Of a stretch of 9,532 nt of DNA, positions 7,021 through 9,532 are shown in pieces (positions within the stretch are counted from its first letter, which is position 1; each line of letters begins with the position of its first letter). The notes beneath the pieces were generated by a model. It was not told where the DNA came from. It did no database searches and saw only the letters and a list, made by a program, of their open reading frames with translations. Made by a program: the position numbers and the translations under genes. The stretch is taken from NCBI GenBank assembly GCA_964471235.1, contig CAYYGL010000186.1:1-9532 (forward strand), written 5' to 3'. The DNA is from CAYYGL01 sp964471235. Its GTDB lineage: Bacteria; Calditrichota; Calditrichia; RBG-13-44-9; J075.

Positions 7021-7757
7021 ATGAACTCTAAAAAACGCTATCTGCTAACTGCTATTCTCGTAATTTCCATTTCCTTTCTCCACGCCCAGAATTCTACTGC
7101 GCGGTTTATGTCTGGGAAGCAAAATTATCTTATGCGACCTTGCTAAACAACCACATGTCAATTGGTGTGAATATAAGTTTTTTGCGAATCAAACTATCTG
7201 AGTCGCCTGTGAGTGTCGAGCAGAGGACCGGCACTACCTCTACGGTGTTGTTTGGCGCCGGCGTGCTTCTCAGGGATATCCTTCCCGAAGCAACCTGGAA
7301 ACCGCCCCTTAACCACAACAGCACCTTCCTGAACAGGTATGCAGATGCTCGTGAACGGAGCGGGCTTTCGGTGGGCTTCTCGCTCTCCAATGCCGGTCCC
7401 AGCATCAGCTTTATCGATAATGCTCAAAAAGACAATCCCCCCACCCTCATCTCCATCGGAACTGCCTATTTCCCGGTTTCTTCACCGGTATTCACGCTCT
7501 TGTTCTCCATAGACTTTGAGAAGGAAATTTTTGAATCCTCTCCTCTTGATTATCTGCACCTCGGCGATGAGATCACGCTTTTCAATATCGTTTCCCTCCG
7601 TAGCGGCTATTTCCTGGATACCAATTCACCGACAACCTCTTACTTTACCTTCGGCGGGGGAATTCATCTGAAATTCTTTTCATTCAATATCGCCAGATAT
7701 AAACGTTCACTTCTCCCATCATGGCATTTTGATGGAACCATATCCCTGGAGTTTTAA
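7021..7757 (+). pseudogene. PorV/PorQ-like outer-membrane barrel: signal peptide joined out of frame to the C-terminal half
   Basis: From ATG 7021 one frame encodes a good signal peptide (MNSKKRYLLTAILVISISFL, then HA before Gln23) and runs to a TAA at 7143-7145. A second frame, coding-like from about 7107 (YVWEAKLSYATLLNNHMSIG) and ending at TAA 7755-7757, encodes amphipathic strands typical of a PorV/PorQ barrel: an LSVGFSLSNAGPSISF segment, DEITLFNIVSLRSGYF, FTFGGGIHLKFF and a final DGTISLEF. Family members are usually well over 300 residues and start with a GARA-MGGAF-type region that is absent here. This suggests an internal deletion with frameshift between about 7092 and 7110. PorV proteins are type IX secretion barrels that receive cargo sorting domains. 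An internal start at ATG 7155 could give a barrel fragment without export signal. It is closely followed by a sorting-domain lipoprotein at 7759. Confidence 0.7.
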
Positions 7758-7758
7758 A

Positions 7759-8163
7759 ATGAAACCGATTCTGTTATTGATCCTGGTGACACTCTGGCTG
7801 GCACTAACCTTACTCTCTTGTGATGATGAAGTCACAGCACTGGCTGCGATTCAGGATCGAAAGCAGTTAGCGGAAGGAACGCGGGTGGACTTCCTCCTTC
7901 TGCAAAATTCCCCGAATCCGTTTAATTTTAGTACCTCGATTGAATTCCAGATTGCTGTTACAACGCACCTCACCCTGAAAATTTATACCGATGACTGGCA
8001 GGAAGTCAGAATCCTGATTGATGATATGTTTCTGCCCGGGGTATATGAAGTGGTTTTCGACGGTAAAGATGCCGATGGAAAAGTTTTGCCAAGTGGTGAA
8101 TATTTTTATACCCTCTCAGGCAACGGATTAACCCAGGTACGTAAGATGAAGCTGCTCAAATAA
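7759..8163 (+). CDS. Small lipoprotein consisting mainly of a FlgD-Ig/type IX-like sorting domain
   Basis: 134 residues. The ATG at 7759 is chosen because GGAG (7748-7751) sits seven bases upstream and the lipoprotein signal starts there; the frame is open further upstream. The signal ends TLLSC, a canonical lipobox with Cys21. After a short charged linker (22-44), residues about 46-134 match the C-terminal sorting-domain fold: LLQNSPNPFNFSTSIEF (47-63), strand LTLKIYTDDW, GVYEVVFDGKDADGKVLPSG (94-113), EYFYTLSGN and the end TQVRKMKLLK. The same architecture closes the giant protein at 1-264, where the core is YPNPFNPST. Such domains normally follow a large cargo; here there is none. Only one base separates it from the PorV-like stop, and its ribosome binding site lies within that gene, so they are co-transcribed and possibly translationally coupled. 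It could be a lipid-anchored adaptor, or the tail of a cargo gene refitted to a lipoprotein signal. Confidence 0.8.
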   Translation: MKPILLLILVTLWLALTLLSCDDEVTALAAIQDRKQLAEGTRVDFLLLQNSPNPFNFSTSIEFQIAVTTHLTLKIYTDDWQEVRILIDDMFLPGVYEVVFDGKDADGKVLPSGEYFYTLSGNGLTQVRKMKLLK

Positions 8164-8181
8164 AAACGGACCTGGTAACTA

Positions 8182-8281
8182 TTCAGCTTTACCTGCAAAT
8201 TTGATGTTTTATTTGTCCTTCCGGTTTTTTCCGAAAAAACATCGGAAAAACCGGAAGGACCCAAACGGGCATATAGCTGAA
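8182..8281. repeat. Outer inverted repeat enclosing the 8215-8260 hairpin
   Basis: TTCAGCT (8182-8188) and AGCTGAA (8275-8281) are complementary and bracket the long hairpin. Seven bases is short enough to be chance, but the nesting could define the ends of a small palindromic element. Confidence 0.3.
8215..8260. repeat. Long hairpin downstream of the lipoprotein gene
   Basis: Left arm 8215-8234 (GTCCTTCCGGTTTTTTCCGA) pairs with right arm 8242-8260 (TCGGAAAAACCGGAAGGAC), with a single bulged T and a seven-base loop. It starts 51 bases after the lipoprotein stop. No T-run follows on either strand, so intrinsic termination is possible but atypical. Its size and single bulge resemble the hairpin at 6948-6997, though the sequence differs. 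Confidence 0.8.
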
Positions 8282-8516
8282 ACAGTTCCATTAAAAATTT
8301 AGAAATATCATCTAACTTGCTGAATGGGAATCCAGGGTCAATTTTTGGCACTGAAAAGGTATCACCATTGGCTCAACCTGAACGCAGAAGCTATGCGGTT
8401 TTTCATCTTTTGAAGCCCGGATTATGTTTTTTTTCAATCTCTTCATCCTGCAAGGCGTCAGCAAGTTAGCCAAAAATCTTATGCTTTATAGGGTCTATAA
8501 AAAGGAAGACTTTTCC

Positions 8517-9485
8517 ATGACAGAAACAATATTCAATATTCTGTTCCCTTTTATAATATTGATATATCCTGTGGGGCATTTATATTCGCAAAATATAGAC
8601 ACACTGTCATATTTTTTAAGTGAGGAAATCCAGGTCAGCGAGCCGAATGATGGTGGTGATTTACAATGTGAACCATCTGTGGCAATAAATAAAAATGTAA
8701 TACTTGTTTCCTGGAACGATAGTTATGGGGGGAAAGTAGATTCTAAAACAGGCTCGGCAATAGGTGGGGCAATTTCGTATAATGCCGGAAAAAGTTTTAG
8801 CTTCGGCGGATATTTACCCGAGAGAGATGACAATTGGGGACTCCGAACAGAAGGTGGAGACTCATGGCTTGGAACCGATTCAAGCGGGAATTTTTATCTA
8901 CAAGTTCTAAGTTGGCAGGATAGTTTACATTATCTGTTTGTTTATTATATGGATAAGAATAATTTAGGTAAATGGCAAAAAAGATATGTAGCATATTCTG
9001 ATAAAAGAATTGATAAACCCGCAATGGATGTTACCCCCACTGGACAAATAAACATCGTTTATACCAGCATTAAGGAAAAATCCAATGAAATCTTTTTTAT
9101 TAATTCAATGAATGAAGGAAAGGAATGGCAAAAGCCTGTAAAGCTGTCAAATTCAACCAATGGCATAAAAACCGGTTCATCGGTTGTTTCTTGCGGGAAT
9201 AAGATATTGGTTGCATGGGTAGAGGGAACTTCACTGTCTCAAGATGAAATCTGGTATGCTTATTCATTAGATAATGGTATTTCATTTTCGAAGGCTAAGC
9301 TTTTATACAAGATTAAAAAAAGTTTCAATACGGTAATAGGTTATACCATTGGTGCTTTAAAGGATAAAAAGCCGAATGCCAAATTTCAATTTGTTCCAAT
9401 CACCTGGTTAACATACACTAAGAAAAATGATAAAGTCATTTTTTATGTTGTTAATACAGAAGGGACGCAAGAAAATGGGAGATAA
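8517..9485 (+). CDS. Secreted BNR/sialidase-like beta-propeller protein without a sorting domain
   Basis: 322 residues. The ATG at 8517 is preferred because AAAGGAAG (8501-8508) precedes it and a signal peptide starts there (hydrophobic 5-20, cleavage after about LYS24); an upstream in-frame ATG at 8424 has neither. The mature protein starts with a block typical of sialidase-superfamily proteins (EPSVAINKNVILVSWND, 52-68), then Asp-box-like turns SYNAGKSF (87-94), SMNEGKEW (197-204) and SLDNGISF (250-257), plus GDSWLGTDSSGNFYLQV (114-130) and DKPAMDVTPTGQINIVYT (166-183). The family binds or cleaves sugars, but the arginine triad of true sialidases cannot be assigned, so no activity is claimed. 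It ends at TAA 9483-9485 after NTEGTQENGR with no QNYPNPFNPST-type domain, unlike most secreted proteins of this group, so it may be C-terminally truncated. The gene is AT-rich. Confidence 0.75.
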   Translation: MTETIFNILFPFIILIYPVGHLYSQNIDTLSYFLSEEIQVSEPNDGGDLQCEPSVAINKNVILVSWNDSYGGKVDSKTGSAIGGAISYNAGKSFSFGGYLPERDDNWGLRTEGGDSWLGTDSSGNFYLQVLSWQDSLHYLFVYYMDKNNLGKWQKRYVAYSDKRIDKPAMDVTPTGQINIVYTSIKEKSNEIFFINSMNEGKEWQKPVKLSNSTNGIKTGSSVVSCGNKILVAWVEGTSLSQDEIWYAYSLDNGISFSKAKLLYKIKKSFNTVIGYTIGALKDKKPNAKFQFVPITWLTYTKKNDKVIFYVVNTEGTQENGR

Positions 9486-9532
9486 TCCAATAGTTAGTTG
9501 AAATTGTTTGGAGAGGTTCAAGCTGCCTCCTC

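Noticed and set aside
8215..8260. Standard Rho-independent terminator
   Set aside because: The stem is strong, but no T-run follows on either strand, so it is listed as an inverted repeat.
8106..8351. Minus-strand 81-codon frame (start MPKIDPGFPFSKLDD)
   Set aside because: Its first part looks mildly protein-like and could be a gene remnant, but the frame runs through the palindromic hairpin and then antisense to the lipoprotein gene, with no ribosome binding site seen.

Overview
The window looks like part of a chromosome from an uncultured member of the Bacteroidota/FCB side of the tree (Calditrichota, KSB1, Ignavibacteria or similar). The main clue is the C-terminal sorting-domain signature of the 'QNYPNPFNPST' type, once at the end of a giant secreted protein and once, degenerate, in a small lipoprotein. 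A PorV/PorQ-like outer-membrane barrel fragment, a PD40 beta-propeller lipoprotein and a BNR/sialidase-like secreted protein fit the same picture. No tRNA, rRNA, CRISPR array, transposase or phage gene was seen. Every clear gene that ends inside the window stops with TAA.

Layout. Positions 1-3474 (minus strand) are one uninterrupted, GC-rich reading frame of 1158 codons that runs off the left edge only a few residues before its expected end. It is a secreted protein with two successive FG-GAP/VCBS plus ASPIC/UnbV modules and a C-terminal sorting domain. Its start has a strong ribosome binding site and a palindrome over a possible -10 box. Positions 3475-3907 are mostly intergenic. A 303-residue membrane protein of unknown function (3908-4819) follows on the plus strand; just downstream is a sequence resembling half of an integron attC site. 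All remaining genes are on the plus strand and visibly more AT-rich: a PD40-propeller lipoprotein split by one in-frame TAG (5144-6109), a small-barrel plus STAS-domain protein (6304-6945), a broken PorV-like gene (7021-7757) with a tightly coupled lipoprotein that is almost only a sorting domain (7759-8163), and a secreted BNR-type propeller without a sorting domain (8517-9485).

How the genes relate. Most products are predicted to be exported or surface-located, and PorV-like barrels are known to handle sorting-domain cargo in type IX secretion. The strongest functional link inside the window is therefore the PorV remnant and the free-standing sorting-domain lipoprotein in one transcript. 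Two genes are visibly broken (one by a nonsense codon, one by a deletion plus frameshift) and one lacks an expected C-terminal domain, so the right half looks like a surface-protein region under decay or rearrangement, unless assembly errors explain it. Two long, near-perfect inverted repeats (6948-6997 and 8215-8260) flank the PorV/lipoprotein pair.

No complete new system is proved here. The best leads are the STAS fusion lacking the usual phospho-serine, the PorV and free-standing sorting-domain pair bounded by hairpins, and the unrecognised membrane protein next to an attC-like sequence.
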